60,283 nucleotides of DNA, taken from assembly GCA_029858565.1 (NCBI GenBank), contig JAOUEV010000014.1:1-60283 (forward strand), written 5' to 3'. The position numbers and the translations under genes were made by a program. Below, piece by piece: positions 1 through 9,652 of this stretch. Numbering within the stretch: the first letter of the stretch is position 1; each line of letters begins with the position of its first letter. Source of the stretch: Nitrospirota bacterium (lineage in GTDB: Bacteria; Nitrospirota; UBA9217). The notes beneath the pieces were generated by a model that was given only the letters and a program-made list of their open reading frames with translations, searched no databases and was not told the DNA's origin.

Positions 1-1
1 G

Positions 2-1792
2 GCGCCCAATGCCGACCATGTTTCCGTGCTCGGGGATTTCAACAGTTGGAACAACCACTCCCATCCCCTGGCCCGTCGCTGGGACGGCACCGGTATCTGG
101 GAGGGTTTTGTCCCCGGCATAGGCAATGGATCGTTGTATAAGTACCATGTCATCGGCCGCCACGGCAGCTACCGCATGGACAAGGGCGATCCTTATGCCT
201 TTGCCTGGGAACTGGCCCATCGCACCGGGTCCGCGTCGGTGGTCTGGGACCTGGCCTACCAGTGGCAGGACAGCGAATGGATGAAGAACCGCCATCGCGC
301 GAACGCCCTTGACGCGCCTATGTCCGTGTACGAACTGCACATGGGTTCCTGGAGGCGGGTGCCAGAGGACGGGAACCGTTCACTCAACTACCGGGAGATG
401 GCCGACTGGCTGCCGGCCTATCTTCGGGATACGGGTTTTACCCATGTGGAGTTCATGCCGGTCATGGAACATCCATTTTACGGCTCCTGGGGCTACCAGG
501 TTACCGGTTATTTCGCGCCCACGAGCCGCTACGGCACGCCGCAGGACTTCATGTACCTCCTGGACCGGCTGCACCAGGAGGGGGTCGGCGTGATCATGGA
601 CTGGGTGCCTTCCCATTTCCCCAGCGACGAGCACGGATTGGTCTATTTTGACGGCACCCACCTTTACGAACACGCGGACCCGCGCAAGGGATTCCATCCT
701 GAATGGGGCAGCTGTATCTTCAATTACGGCAGGCACGAGGTGCGGTCGTTCCTCCTGAGCAGCGCGTTGTTCTGGCTCGACCTCTATCATGCCGACGGCC
801 TCAGGATCGATGCCGTTGCCTCCATGCTCTATCTGGATTACGCCCGGAAGGACGGGGACTGGATCCCCAATGAGTTCGGCGGCAAGGAGAACCTTGAGGC
901 CATCCAGTTCCTGCGCAAGATGAACGAGGAGGTCTACCGGGCCTATCCTGATGTGCAGACCATTGCCGAGGAATCAACGGACTGGCCCATGGTCTCCCGT
1001 CCGGTGCATGTGGGCGGCCTGGGCTTCGGCCTGAAGTGGAACATGGGCTGGATGCACGACACCCTGTTCTATATGTCCCGGGAACCCATCTATCGCAAAT
1101 ACCACCAGAACCAGCTCACCTTCAGCATCTGGTACGCCTTTACCGAGAACTTCATGCTCTCGATCTCCCATGACGAGGTGGTGTACGGCAAGGGATCGCT
1201 GATCAACAAGATGCCCGGCGACGACTGGCAGAAATTCGCCAACCTCAGGCTCCTTATGGGATATCTTTACGCGCATCCCGGTAAAAAGCTGCTGTTCATG
1301 GGATCGGAGTTCGGACAATGGGCGGAATGGAACCATGATTCCAGCCTCAATTGGGACCTCTTTTCCCAGCCGCTCAACCGAAGCGCCTGGCGCTGGTTCC
1401 AGGACCTGAACGCGCTGTACAAGAAGGAAGGTGCCCTGTTCGAGTATGATTTCGATCATCGTGGATTCGAATGGATCGACTGCGGGGACTGGGAATCAAG
1501 CGTCCTGTCATTCATCAGGAAAGGCAGATCGCCTGAGGGCACGCTGCTCGTGGCCTGCAATTTCACGCCTGTACCGCGCCACAACTACCGTATCGGCGCG
1601 CCTGTCGGAGGTTTCTGGAAAGAGCTGCTGAACAGCGATGCACTGGAATACGGCGGAAGCGGCATGGGCAACCTGGGCGGCGTGCATGCAGATGACGTGC
1701 CGTGCCACGGACGGCAGCATTCGGTCGTGATCACCATGCCGCCGCTCAGTATGGTCATCTTCAAAGTTTGGAGCGATCAATGCAGGATGTGA
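2..1792 (+). CDS. glgB: 1,4-alpha-glucan branching enzyme GlgB, 5'-truncated by the window
   Basis: The enzyme transfers alpha-1,4-glucan segments to make alpha-1,6 branches in glycogen. The frame is open from base 2 and begins inside the N-terminal CBM48 domain (APNADHVSVLGDFNSWN), so roughly 130 residues lie outside the window. The GH13 catalytic regions appear in order: DWVPSHFP, then GLRIDAVASMLY with the nucleophile Asp, then IAEEST with the acid/base Glu, then LSISHDEVVYGK with the transition-state Asp. The C-terminal beta domain is complete up to the stop. The MscS gene follows, overlapping the 3' end. No other glycogen gene is in view. Identity is near certain; only the start is missing. 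Confidence 0.97.
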   Translation, partial: APNADHVSVLGDFNSWNNHSHPLARRWDGTGIWEGFVPGIGNGSLYKYHVIGRHGSYRMDKGDPYAFAWELAHRTGSASVVWDLAYQWQDSEWMKNRHRANALDAPMSVYELHMGSWRRVPEDGNRSLNYREMADWLPAYLRDTGFTHVEFMPVMEHPFYGSWGYQVTGYFAPTSRYGTPQDFMYLLDRLHQEGVGVIMDWVPSHFPSDEHGLVYFDGTHLYEHADPRKGFHPEWGSCIFNYGRHEVRSFLLSSALFWLDLYHADGLRIDAVASMLYLDYARKDGDWIPNEFGGKENLEAIQFLRKMNEEVYRAYPDVQTIAEESTDWPMVSRPVHVGGLGFGLKWNMGWMHDTLFYMSREPIYRKYHQNQLTFSIWYAFTENFMLSISHDEVVYGKGSLINKMPGDDWQKFANLRLLMGYLYAHPGKKLLFMGSEFGQWAEWNHDSSLNWDLFSQPLNRSAWRWFQDLNALYKKEGALFEYDFDHRGFEWIDCGDWESSVLSFIRKGRSPEGTLLVACNFTPVPRHNYRIGAPVGGFWKELLNSDALEYGGSGMGNLGGVHADDVPCHGRQHSVVITMPPLSMVIFKVWSDQCRM

Positions 1793-2829
1793 TGCATAAG
1801 CTGTTGATACCCGCCGCGACCGGTCTCGGGACAGCCGGTGTACTGTTCGTGGTGCGCGGTATCGCGATGCGGCTGCTGCGCAAATGGGCGGACCGCACCG
1901 AGACCATGCTGGACGACATGATCATCGCCGCGATCAAGACACCTTCGGTATTTTGGTGCATCACCGTGGGCATGGGCGTGGGCATATCGGTTTCCGATCT
2001 CCATGCGAAGTACGTTCAGTCCGTCAGCGTGGCAATCCATGTGCTGATCATATTCTCCATCACCATTGCGGCGGCCAATCTTGCCGGACAGCTGCTGACC
2101 CACTATATCAGGCAGACAGACCTGCCGTTCAAGAACACGGGACTGGTCTACGGCATCCTGAACGGCCTGATCTACGTCCTGGGAATTCTGATCATCCTGT
2201 CGGTCCTCGGCATATCGATCGCCCCGCTGATCACCGCGCTGGGCGTGGGAGGCCTTGCGGTCGCTCTCGCGCTCCAGGACACGCTGGCAAACCTGTTCTC
2301 GGGGCTGCATATCCTGCTCGAAAAATCCATTCGCGTGAACGACTTTGTGAAGCTTGAGAACGGCCAGGAGGGGACGATCATCGATATCACCTGGCGCACG
2401 ACCAGGATCAGGCTCCAGCCCAACATCGTGGTGGTCATACCGAACAGCAAACTTGCCCAGAGCGTGGTGATCAACTACTCGCTGCCCGAGGACCGTACCG
2501 CGATCGCCGTACAGGTCGGAGTCGATTATTCGTCCGATCTGGACCATGTGGAATCGGTTCTGCTGGATGAGGTTCAAAAGGCGACTGCTGAAGTGGCCGG
2601 AATGCTGACGGAACCTCAGCCGCTGGTCAGGCTCGACCCGGGTTTCGGCGAAAGCTCGCTTGATTTCACGGTTATCTGCTCGATCAGGGATTACGCTGAA
2701 CGGCCGCAAATGCAGCATGAACTGAGGAAGAGGATCTTCAAACGGTTCAAGAAAGAAAATATCGTTATTCCTTTTCCTCATCGTACGATCGTCATGCAAC
2801 ATGCTGAGAAGGAACGAACAGAAGCTTGA
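1780..2829 (+). CDS. MscS-family mechanosensitive ion channel
   Basis: A membrane channel of 349 residues, expected to open under membrane tension and release solutes on hypo-osmotic shock. Several N-terminal hydrophobic segments precede the pore helix and beta domain, which contain the typical Gly/Ala-rich stretch (ITALGVGGLAVALALQDTLA) followed by NLFSGLHILLEKSIRVND and PNSKLAQSVV. The start at 1780 has GGAG six bases upstream; an ATG at 1792, which shares one base with the glgB stop, is an alternative with AGGA four bases upstream. Either way the gene overlaps glgB, so the two are probably co-transcribed. Family membership is clear; gating properties cannot be read from sequence. Confidence 0.93.
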   Translation: MQDVMHKLLIPAATGLGTAGVLFVVRGIAMRLLRKWADRTETMLDDMIIAAIKTPSVFWCITVGMGVGISVSDLHAKYVQSVSVAIHVLIIFSITIAAANLAGQLLTHYIRQTDLPFKNTGLVYGILNGLIYVLGILIILSVLGISIAPLITALGVGGLAVALALQDTLANLFSGLHILLEKSIRVNDFVKLENGQEGTIIDITWRTTRIRLQPNIVVVIPNSKLAQSVVINYSLPEDRTAIAVQVGVDYSSDLDHVESVLLDEVQKATAEVAGMLTEPQPLVRLDPGFGESSLDFTVICSIRDYAERPQMQHELRKRIFKRFKKENIVIPFPHRTIVMQHAEKERTEA

Positions 2830-2960
2830 AGAACTTCTTCGTGTATATTTAAATAAAGTAGAAATAACAACTGGATACATGGTAATACCGAAATAAAAGA
2901 TCTAATGCATTTCGCGATCCGCTGCCTTATGTCCTTCTGAGCACATTGCTCAAGACCTCC

Positions 2961-5489
2961 ATGAACCAGAGATCATTCTATCCCATTGATACGGTCATTC
3001 CCCGGCTGAAGGAAGCCCTTCAGAGTCATCATTCAGCTGTCCTTCATGCTCCTCCCGGGGCCGGCAAAACAACGCGGGTCCCGCTGGAACTTCTCAATCT
3101 GCTGCCTCCCGGAGAAAAGATCGTGATGCTCGAGCCCCGCAGGATCGCGGCCGTGTCCGCCGCCCGGTGGATGGCCCGGTGCCTTGGAGAAGAAGCAGGA
3201 CAGACCGTAGGGTATGCCATACGTTTCGACACGAAGATATCGGAGCGGACGCGGATCGAGGTCGTGACAGAGGGCGTGCTGACCAGGCGCGTACAGGCTG
3301 ATCCCGGTCTTGAGGGCACGTCGCTTGTGATCTTCGACGAGTTCCATGAACGGAGCCTGCACGCTGATCTGGCCCTGACGCTCTGCCTGGACATCAGAAA
3401 ACAGCTGCGCAGCGATCTCAAGGTCCTGGTCATGTCCGCAACGCTGGAGACCGGACCGCTGGCAGCGCTTCTGGGAGACGCGCCGGTAATATCGTCTTCG
3501 GGCAGGACGTACCCGGTTGAAGAACGGTATCTCGGCGGGCTCCAGGGACCGCTTGCGGAAAAGGTCTCAACAGCGGTCAGGACAGCGATCCGTGAAACGT
3601 CAGGTGATATTCTGGTATTTCTGCCCGGCGCCGGCGAGATCCGCGCCTGTGCTCATGAGCTGAAGCCTCTGGCGGCAGACCAGGACAGCGGCTTGTCGCT
3701 CCATCCGCTCTTCGGCGACCTGCCTTTCGAGGACCAGGAGCGGGCCATCCTGCCATCGCGGGACCGCCGGAAGATCGTGCTCGCGACCAATATCGCGGAA
3801 ACGAGCCTGACGATCGAGGGCGTGCATGTGGTGATCGACAGCGGACTGACCCGGGTCCTGCGCTACGACCCGGCCAGCGGCATGAACCGGCTGATGACCG
3901 TTCCTGCGTCGCGGTCGTCCGCTGAGCAGCGAAAGGGAAGGGCAGGCAGGCTCGGCCCGGGCGTGTGCTACCGGCTCTATGAAAAGATCGCGTTCCAGAG
4001 CATGCCGGAGCATTCCCACCCCGAGATCATGACCTCGGACCTCTCTTCGCTTGTGCTGGAACTCGGCGTTTGGGGAGTTCATGACCCCGGTCAGCTTGCC
4101 TGGCTCACTTCGCCGCCCGAGGAGGCCTGGTCGGCCGGCACGGGTTTGCTCAAGGCGCTCGGCGCTCTTGATGACAACGGACTGGTCACCGGAACAGGCC
4201 GGGAAATGGTCCGCCTGCCGCTGCATCCCCGCCTGGCGAGAATGCTGCTGCGCTCGAAAGAACTGGGCAGCCCGCGGCTCGGATCGGACCTTGCCGCCTT
4301 GCTGACCGAGCGGGATATATTTCGCCATTCCGGTGAGGGAACCGCCATAGATGACCCGGACGTGTCCGAGCGCATTGACAAGCTCCGTCTCTGGCGGCGG
4401 GAGAAGATGGCGGGACGGGCCGATCCTTCAGCCCTGCGTTCCGTGGAACGGACAGCGAAACAGCTCCTGGTGATCCTGGCGGCAGGCAAGGATTCACCTG
4501 ATGGTGACGAGGACCAGGACCTCATATCACGGTTACTGCTGGCGGCGTTCCCTGACCGTATCTGCAGGCGCAGGGAGGATGGAGGCAGGGTGTTCGTCCA
4601 TGCCCAGGGCCGGGGCGTGCGGTTCAAGTCCGCGACCGGCCTTATGAACAGCCCCTACATCATCGCGGTGGCGGCAGATGCCGGAGATAAGGCGGAAGGA
4701 TACATCCATCTCGCAGCTCCCGTGTCCGAAGAGGTGATACGTTCGGAATGCGGGAGGACCATTTTGACCCGGAGAAAAGTGGAGTGGGACCGCAAGGACG
4801 GCAGGATCATTGCCGCGGTCGAGGAGCGGATCGGCTCTTTGCTGCTCTCGTCGCGTCAGTTCAGCGCGACCGATGAGGAGGCCGCGCCGCTGCTGCTTGA
4901 GGCGGTCCGTTCGGACGCGGCGATCCTGAACTTCAGCGCAGGAACGCGGCAGCTCCAGGGAAGGGCTGCGATGCTGCGGAAGGCATTTCCCGAAGGGTCC
5001 TGGCCCGACCTGTCCGATGGACAGCTCCGGGCAACGCCGGAACAGTGGCTGCTTCCCTGGCTGGCCGGCATGCGCACCGTAAACGACCTTCGAAAGATCG
5101 ATCTGGCCGCGGCACTGAGGTCGCTGTTGAGCCGGGAGCAGGTCCGGATGCTGGATGAACTGGCTCCGCTCCAGGTGACCGTTCCCAGCGGCAGCAGGAT
5201 CGCACTGGACTATACGTCCGGCGATATTCCGGTGCTGGCGGTCAAACTGCAGGAGATGTTCGGGCTTGCGGACACGCCGGTGGTCGCACGGGGAAGGGTG
5301 AAGGTCCTGCTGCACCTGCTGTCGCCGGCGCGAAGGCCCGTTCAGATCACCCATGACCTGAAGGGGTTCTGGAACAGCGCGTATCTGGAGGTGAGAAAAG
5401 ACCTGAAGGGACGGTATCCCAAGCATCCCTGGCCGGATGATCCCTGGAATGCCGCGCCTACAAAGAGAACGAACCGCCGCAAGGATTGA
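2961..5489 (+). CDS. hrpB: ATP-dependent helicase HrpB (DEAH-box)
   Basis: A DEAH-type helicase of 842 residues, the normal size for HrpB. Visible motifs in order are Walker A (PPGAGKTTRVP), DEFHERS for Walker B, MSATLE (motif III), the helicase C-terminal motifs around NIAETSLTIEGVHVVIDSGL and QRKGRAGR, and a long C-terminal region ending in the HrpB-specific part (GFWNSAYLEVRKDLKGRYPKHPWPDDP). The ATG at 2961 was chosen over a TTG at 2946 because the N-terminus then matches the family; no strong ribosome-binding site is present for either. The 130 bases before it hold no gene. The biological role of HrpB in most bacteria is poorly defined. Confidence 0.95.
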   Translation: MNQRSFYPIDTVIPRLKEALQSHHSAVLHAPPGAGKTTRVPLELLNLLPPGEKIVMLEPRRIAAVSAARWMARCLGEEAGQTVGYAIRFDTKISERTRIEVVTEGVLTRRVQADPGLEGTSLVIFDEFHERSLHADLALTLCLDIRKQLRSDLKVLVMSATLETGPLAALLGDAPVISSSGRTYPVEERYLGGLQGPLAEKVSTAVRTAIRETSGDILVFLPGAGEIRACAHELKPLAADQDSGLSLHPLFGDLPFEDQERAILPSRDRRKIVLATNIAETSLTIEGVHVVIDSGLTRVLRYDPASGMNRLMTVPASRSSAEQRKGRAGRLGPGVCYRLYEKIAFQSMPEHSHPEIMTSDLSSLVLELGVWGVHDPGQLAWLTSPPEEAWSAGTGLLKALGALDDNGLVTGTGREMVRLPLHPRLARMLLRSKELGSPRLGSDLAALLTERDIFRHSGEGTAIDDPDVSERIDKLRLWRREKMAGRADPSALRSVERTAKQLLVILAAGKDSPDGDEDQDLISRLLLAAFPDRICRRREDGGRVFVHAQGRGVRFKSATGLMNSPYIIAVAADAGDKAEGYIHLAAPVSEEVIRSECGRTILTRRKVEWDRKDGRIIAAVEERIGSLLLSSRQFSATDEEAAPLLLEAVRSDAAILNFSAGTRQLQGRAAMLRKAFPEGSWPDLSDGQLRATPEQWLLPWLAGMRTVNDLRKIDLAAALRSLLSREQVRMLDELAPLQVTVPSGSRIALDYTSGDIPVLAVKLQEMFGLADTPVVARGRVKVLLHLLSPARRPVQITHDLKGFWNSAYLEVRKDLKGRYPKHPWPDDPWNAAPTKRTNRRKD

Positions 5490-5532
5490 TAGGAAGACCT
5501 CGGAAAAAGAACTTCGGGCGCGATGACAGCAG

Positions 5533-6255
5533 TCAGGCCACGAGAGCGTCCCGATCTGTCGGGCCGTGCACGGAAGCGCTCCGTTCCTTGTGAACAAAGG
5601 ATTCGATGGCGTTCTTTGAGGCATCGGAAATGGTCAGGAACCGGATCCCGTACTGATTCCCTGAATTAGCCGACTCCTGCTTTACGACCCGGGCAACCTC
5701 GCCTTCGACGCTGATGCGGGTGCCGTCGGGAAGGTAAAAGGAGCAGGACATGCGGCTGTCTGCGGCAAGGATCTCTTTCGTATTGATCAGCATGCCGTGG
5801 GTGCTGATATTCTCTGATCTGCAGAGAAACGGTTTGTTGTTCCGGTATCCTTCGACGGTCATGTTGAGCACGACGCGGTAGGCCCTGCGGGGAGTGACGT
5901 CAAGGTACTCCCGTACCCTGCTGGCGAGGGTCGCGGTATTCGAGGTAAGCGCCATGAACGCGTTGGCTCCGCTTTTTTCGCACCGCTCGCGGCTCGACGG
6001 TGTGTTGTCGTGCATGACCAGGATCGACACCTTGCGCAGCGCTTCGTTCCGGCGTATCACGTGCTCCATGGTCTCGAAGGTCATGCCGTCCTGGTCGATC
6101 TTGGCGATGATCAGATCAGCCTGTTTGTTGAAGTGGGACCGGAGCATGTCATCGGAGGTCTCGACCGCGTCTACCTCAATGTCCGTCCTGTTCAGGAACT
6201 GCATCATGGTCAGGAACATGGGATGAAGTTCTTTGATGATAATGACCTTTTTCAT
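5533..6255 (-). CDS. Receiver-like plus PilZ domain protein, probable c-di-GMP effector
   Basis: A 240-residue protein with an N-terminal response-regulator-like fold (about residues 1-120) and a C-terminal PilZ domain (about 123-235). PilZ domains bind cyclic di-GMP: the RRAYRV arginine motif and the ENISTHGM (N-x-S-x-x-G) motif are both present, so binding is plausible. The receiver is degenerate: where receivers have the phosphorylated Asp (DLILLD), this one reads DLIIAK, and the acidic pair after strand 1 is replaced by KE. Phosphorylation is therefore unlikely. The start was set at the ATG giving MKKVIIIKEL. It is divergent from the Ehr operon and convergent with hrpB. The target is unknown. 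Confidence 0.85.
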   Translation of the reverse strand: MKKVIIIKELHPMFLTMMQFLNRTDIEVDAVETSDDMLRSHFNKQADLIIAKIDQDGMTFETMEHVIRRNEALRKVSILVMHDNTPSSRERCEKSGANAFMALTSNTATLASRVREYLDVTPRRAYRVVLNMTVEGYRNNKPFLCRSENISTHGMLINTKEILAADSRMSCSFYLPDGTRISVEGEVARVVKQESANSGNQYGIRFLTISDASKNAIESFVHKERSASVHGPTDRDALVA

Positions 6256-6366
6256 GGTTGAATCCCTCACGTTTGCCGCAGTTAGAACAATGAATATAGC
6301 TGTCCGGCCATTGCAACCAACTGCACCGGTATGCATCTTCTGCAGTTCCCGGATTCATTAGTGGAT

Positions 6367-6375
6367 AGTATAGCA
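6367..6375 (-). promoter_or_regulatory. Possible extended -10 promoter for the PilZ-domain gene
   Basis: The minus strand reads TGC followed by TATACT, an extended -10 element, about 110 bases upstream of the PilZ gene start. No good -35 box is visible. The long leader makes this tentative. The rest of the 378-base divergent gap holds no gene that I can support. Confidence 0.4.
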
Positions 6376-6530
6376 TAGGGGACGGCGGGAAATTTGTTTT
6401 TGCCGATTTTCAGACGGGAGTCATCCGCTAAATCCGTCATGTCATATAGAGAAGCGCGTTCATCATATCCACCAGTAGAAACACGAGGCTACGGCCAGCC
6501 GCCGCAGCGCGCTGCGTAGTGGAATTACTC

Positions 6531-6560
6531 TTGACATCGGACCGCTCTTTATTGTAGATT
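6531..6560 (+). promoter_or_regulatory. Probable sigma-70 promoter of the first Ehr operon
   Basis: TTGACA at 6531-6536 is followed after 18 bases by TAGATT at 6555-6560, placing transcription start near 6567, about 65 bases before the first Ehr gene. The -35 is perfect and the -10 matches at four of six positions. Confidence 0.5.
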
Positions 6561-6632
6561 TTTCTTGCTCATGCCGGATATGGATTGACCGGATGCCCGC
6601 ACAGGTCGCCGGTCGTCGAACTTTGAAAATTG

Positions 6633-8681
6633 ATGGCTCTTGATCAGCCCGTTGATCTTCTCCGGGCCTTTTTCGCGTTTTTTGAAAACATGGTCGTTCT
6701 GAATACATTTATCGCGGGTTCCGCATGCATCCTGTTCGGTGCAATCGCTTCCCTGACCCTTCTCTCGAAAGCGCGAAACTACAGCTATCTTTTTTCTTCG
6801 GTCGGTTCACTCCTTTTTCTCGCCGCAGGCGGTTATCTTCTCTATGCACCCGCATTCGCAGGCGCAGCAATTCCCGTAACCTCGAACTTCAGTTTCGGAT
6901 TTTCCTTTGATGCGCTCGCCGGTTTTTTCGTCGTTCTTATCTCGATTGTATCCCTTTTCCTGTCCTTTTACTCCGTTGGACTGACCCGCGGCATCAGGCA
7001 CGGCGGTTACCTGTCATTTTTCTACCATCTTCTGCTCCTAAGCATGTATGGCGTCGTCCTTTCCTCCAATATCGTCACCTTTCTGGTGTGCTGGGAGACA
7101 ATGGCAGTTGCATCCTATTTCCTTATCGTATTCGACAGGAACGCAGAGGCGGCAAAGGCAGGACTCTTTACGGTCGTGATGACCCATATCGGCACGGTCT
7201 TTATCATCGCGCTCTTCCTGGTGCTTGCCCGATTCACGGGAAGCATGGAATTCTCGGCGATGCGAAGCGCTGCCGCGTCCATCCCTTCGGGTGCCAGGAA
7301 CCTGATCTTCATCTTCGCGCTGATCGGTTTTGGCACCAAGGCAGGCATCATTCCGCTCCATACGTGGATCCCGCGCGCCTATCCCGTGGCTCCTTCGAAC
7401 GTCACTCCGCTCATGTCCGGAGTCATGATCAAGACCGCCGTGTACGGTTTCTTGCGCATATGTTTGGACGTGCTCGGACCGGGGCCGGAATGGTGGGGGA
7501 TCCTGGTCATAGCGGTCGGCGCCGCATCCGCTGTATTGGGGATCCTCTATGCGGTCATGGAGAGCGACCTCAAGGTCTTTTTGGCCTACTCCAGCGTCGA
7601 GAACGTGGGCATCATCCTCATGGGAATCGGCGCATCCATGACGTTCCGAAACAGCGCCATGCACCCGCTGGCAAGCTTTGCCCTTGCTGCTGCGCTGTTC
7701 CATGCGTTGAATCACGCACTGTTCAAGAGCCTGTTGTTCCAGGGGGCCGGTTCCGTCGTCCATGCGGCGGGTACACGGAACATGGAACAGCTGGGCGGAT
7801 TGCTCAAGAACATGCCCTGGACAGGCGCGCTGTTCCTTGCGGGCACCCTGGCCATTACGGCGCTCCCCCCCCTGAACGGATTCGTGAGCGAATGGCTCAC
7901 CTATCAGGCGCTGCTGCTCGGGTTCAAATCCTCTTCGGTCGTGGTCAAGATCGTTTCACCGCTGGGAGGGGCTGCGCTGGCGCTCACCGGCGCGATCGTT
8001 GCCGCCGGTTTTGTCAAGACGTTCGCGACGACCTTTCTCGGCATGCCGAGGAGCGAACACGCGATCGACGCACGGGAGTCGTCGCCATGGATGATCGCCA
8101 GCATGTCGCTGCTCGCGTTCCTGTGCCTGATCTTCGGAGTATTTCCCGGAATTCCTCTCATGCTGGTCTCACCGGCTGTCTTTTCCATAACCGGATCGTC
8201 CCTCGACCTGGACCTGCACGGCAGCATGGTGACGCCTCAAGCGACAGCTTCGCTGTCGACGACAGCGCTGGCATTGAGTTTGGTGCTGATAGCACTGGCA
8301 GCGATCCTGTTCGTGAGGCTGGCGGGAGGACGCAGAAGAACGGTCATTGCCGATTCCTGGGACTGCGGCATTCCGGCGCTTAACTCGCACATGCAGTACA
8401 CTGCGGCGGCCTTCACCAAGCCGCTCAGGATCATCTATAAGCGTATCTATCTTCCCAACCGAGAGCTGAAGGTTTCCTACATAGTTAAACCTTTTTTTGT
8501 GCGTTCTATCACCTACGGCGGCGAGATCACACCGTTCTTTGAGCGATATGTGTATGAGCCTGTCATGCGCGGAATGCACACTGCGGCGACAAAGATCAAA
8601 CTGCTCCAGTCAGGAAGCCTGCAGCTGTATCTGGGATACATACTGATCACACTGATCGCGCTGCTGATCTTCGGGACCTAG
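6633..8681 (+). CDS. Ehr complex A, HyfB-like antiporter-type membrane subunit
   Basis: A 682-residue polytopic membrane protein of the NuoL/MrpA/HyfB family, thought to carry protons or sodium ions across the membrane in complex I and energy-converting hydrogenases. The ion-path residues are kept: the TM5-type Glu in FLVCWETMAVASYFL, the TM7-type Lys in GFGTKAGIIPLHTW, and a Lys in SGVMIKTAVYG. The C-terminal soluble loop (DSWDCGIPALNSHMQYTAAA) and last helix match HyfB. The start is uncertain: 6633 has no clear ribosome-binding site, and 6690 is an alternative. It is first in a six-gene cluster followed at 25 bases by the HyfC-like gene. Automatic annotation would call it hydrogenase-4 component B, but see the large subunit. 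Confidence 0.9.
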   Translation: MALDQPVDLLRAFFAFFENMVVLNTFIAGSACILFGAIASLTLLSKARNYSYLFSSVGSLLFLAAGGYLLYAPAFAGAAIPVTSNFSFGFSFDALAGFFVVLISIVSLFLSFYSVGLTRGIRHGGYLSFFYHLLLLSMYGVVLSSNIVTFLVCWETMAVASYFLIVFDRNAEAAKAGLFTVVMTHIGTVFIIALFLVLARFTGSMEFSAMRSAAASIPSGARNLIFIFALIGFGTKAGIIPLHTWIPRAYPVAPSNVTPLMSGVMIKTAVYGFLRICLDVLGPGPEWWGILVIAVGAASAVLGILYAVMESDLKVFLAYSSVENVGIILMGIGASMTFRNSAMHPLASFALAAALFHALNHALFKSLLFQGAGSVVHAAGTRNMEQLGGLLKNMPWTGALFLAGTLAITALPPLNGFVSEWLTYQALLLGFKSSSVVVKIVSPLGGAALALTGAIVAAGFVKTFATTFLGMPRSEHAIDARESSPWMIASMSLLAFLCLIFGVFPGIPLMLVSPAVFSITGSSLDLDLHGSMVTPQATASLSTTALALSLVLIALAAILFVRLAGGRRRTVIADSWDCGIPALNSHMQYTAAAFTKPLRIIYKRIYLPNRELKVSYIVKPFFVRSITYGGEITPFFERYVYEPVMRGMHTAATKIKLLQSGSLQLYLGYILITLIALLIFGT

Positions 8682-8706
8682 GGAACGACAAAACACCGAC
8701 AACGCC

Positions 8707-9624
8707 ATGGAATATTTGCAGTTATTTATAATCATCTTGTTCTCTCCGCTGGTGAATGGAGTGATCAAGAAAGTGAAAGCGAACATGCAGGGCAGGACCG
8801 GGCCCGGCGTGCTGCAGCCCTATTATGACCTCTTACGCCTTCTGCGCAAGGACATGGTCATTTCACGCGTGACATCATGGATATTCTCGGTCACGCCCTA
8901 TGTCGTTTTCGCGTCCGTTACCGCCGCGGCGCTGTTCGTTCCCGTACTGACGACAAGGACCGCATTCGGCGTGAAAGGCGATGTCATCGCGCTGATCTAT
9001 GTGTTCGCGCTCGGCCGGTTCTTCCTGGCCCTTGCCGGACTTGACGCGGGCACAGCGTTCGGAGGCGAGGGGAGCAGCAGGGAAATGACCGTGGCGATCC
9101 TTGTGGAACCCATGATGATGCTCGCGCTGTTCACCGCGGCCATTACCGCGGGCTCGACGAACATCGCGAGCATATCCGGCGCACATCGAGCCTTGTCCTC
9201 GCCGTCGCACCTGCTGGCGCTGTCGGCGCTGGTGATCGCCATCATCGCAGAGACCGGACGGGTCCCGGTGGATAATCCCGACACCCATCTCGAGCTCACC
9301 ATGATCCATGAGGGCATGATCCTCGAATATTCCGGCAGGTACCTCGCGCTCATGGAGTGGGCACATTACATAAAGCAGATGATCCTGTTCACCGTGGTCG
9401 TGGACATCTTTGTTCCCGTGGGCATTGCGCAGACAGCAGGGTTCTCCGGCATGACGGTGCCTGCAGTGTCCTATGCGGTGAAAATGACCGTTCTGGCAGT
9501 TCTCATGGCAGCAGTTGAATCCACGCGCGCGAAGGTCCGATTCTTTCAGCTTCCTTCGATCCTGGGAGGGGCATTCGTGCTCGCGTTCCTCGCGCTGGTA
9601 ACCCATATCATGATGGGCAAATGA
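8707..9624 (+). CDS. Ehr complex A, HyfC/HycD/NuoH-like membrane subunit
   Basis: A 305-residue membrane protein homologous to NuoH, HyfC and HycD, the subunit that joins the membrane arm to the hydrophilic arm. Family hallmarks are PLVNGVIKKVKANMQGRTGP, the acidic-rich loop GGEGSSREMT, and AETGRVPVDNPDTHLELTMI followed by HEGMILEYSGRYLAL. It lies between the HyfB- and HyfE-like genes in the usual order. Function in proton coupling is inferred from the family. Confidence 0.92.
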   Translation: MEYLQLFIIILFSPLVNGVIKKVKANMQGRTGPGVLQPYYDLLRLLRKDMVISRVTSWIFSVTPYVVFASVTAAALFVPVLTTRTAFGVKGDVIALIYVFALGRFFLALAGLDAGTAFGGEGSSREMTVAILVEPMMMLALFTAAITAGSTNIASISGAHRALSSPSHLLALSALVIAIIAETGRVPVDNPDTHLELTMIHEGMILEYSGRYLALMEWAHYIKQMILFTVVVDIFVPVGIAQTAGFSGMTVPAVSYAVKMTVLAVLMAAVESTRAKVRFFQLPSILGGAFVLAFLALVTHIMMGK

Positions 9625-9652
9625 GCTGACGTACGCCAAGAGGTGCACTGTT

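Noticed and set aside
1777-2880. A 367-codon open frame on the minus strand over the MscS gene
   Set aside because: It mirrors the channel gene, has an unnatural Asp/Arg/Gln-rich composition and no family motif.
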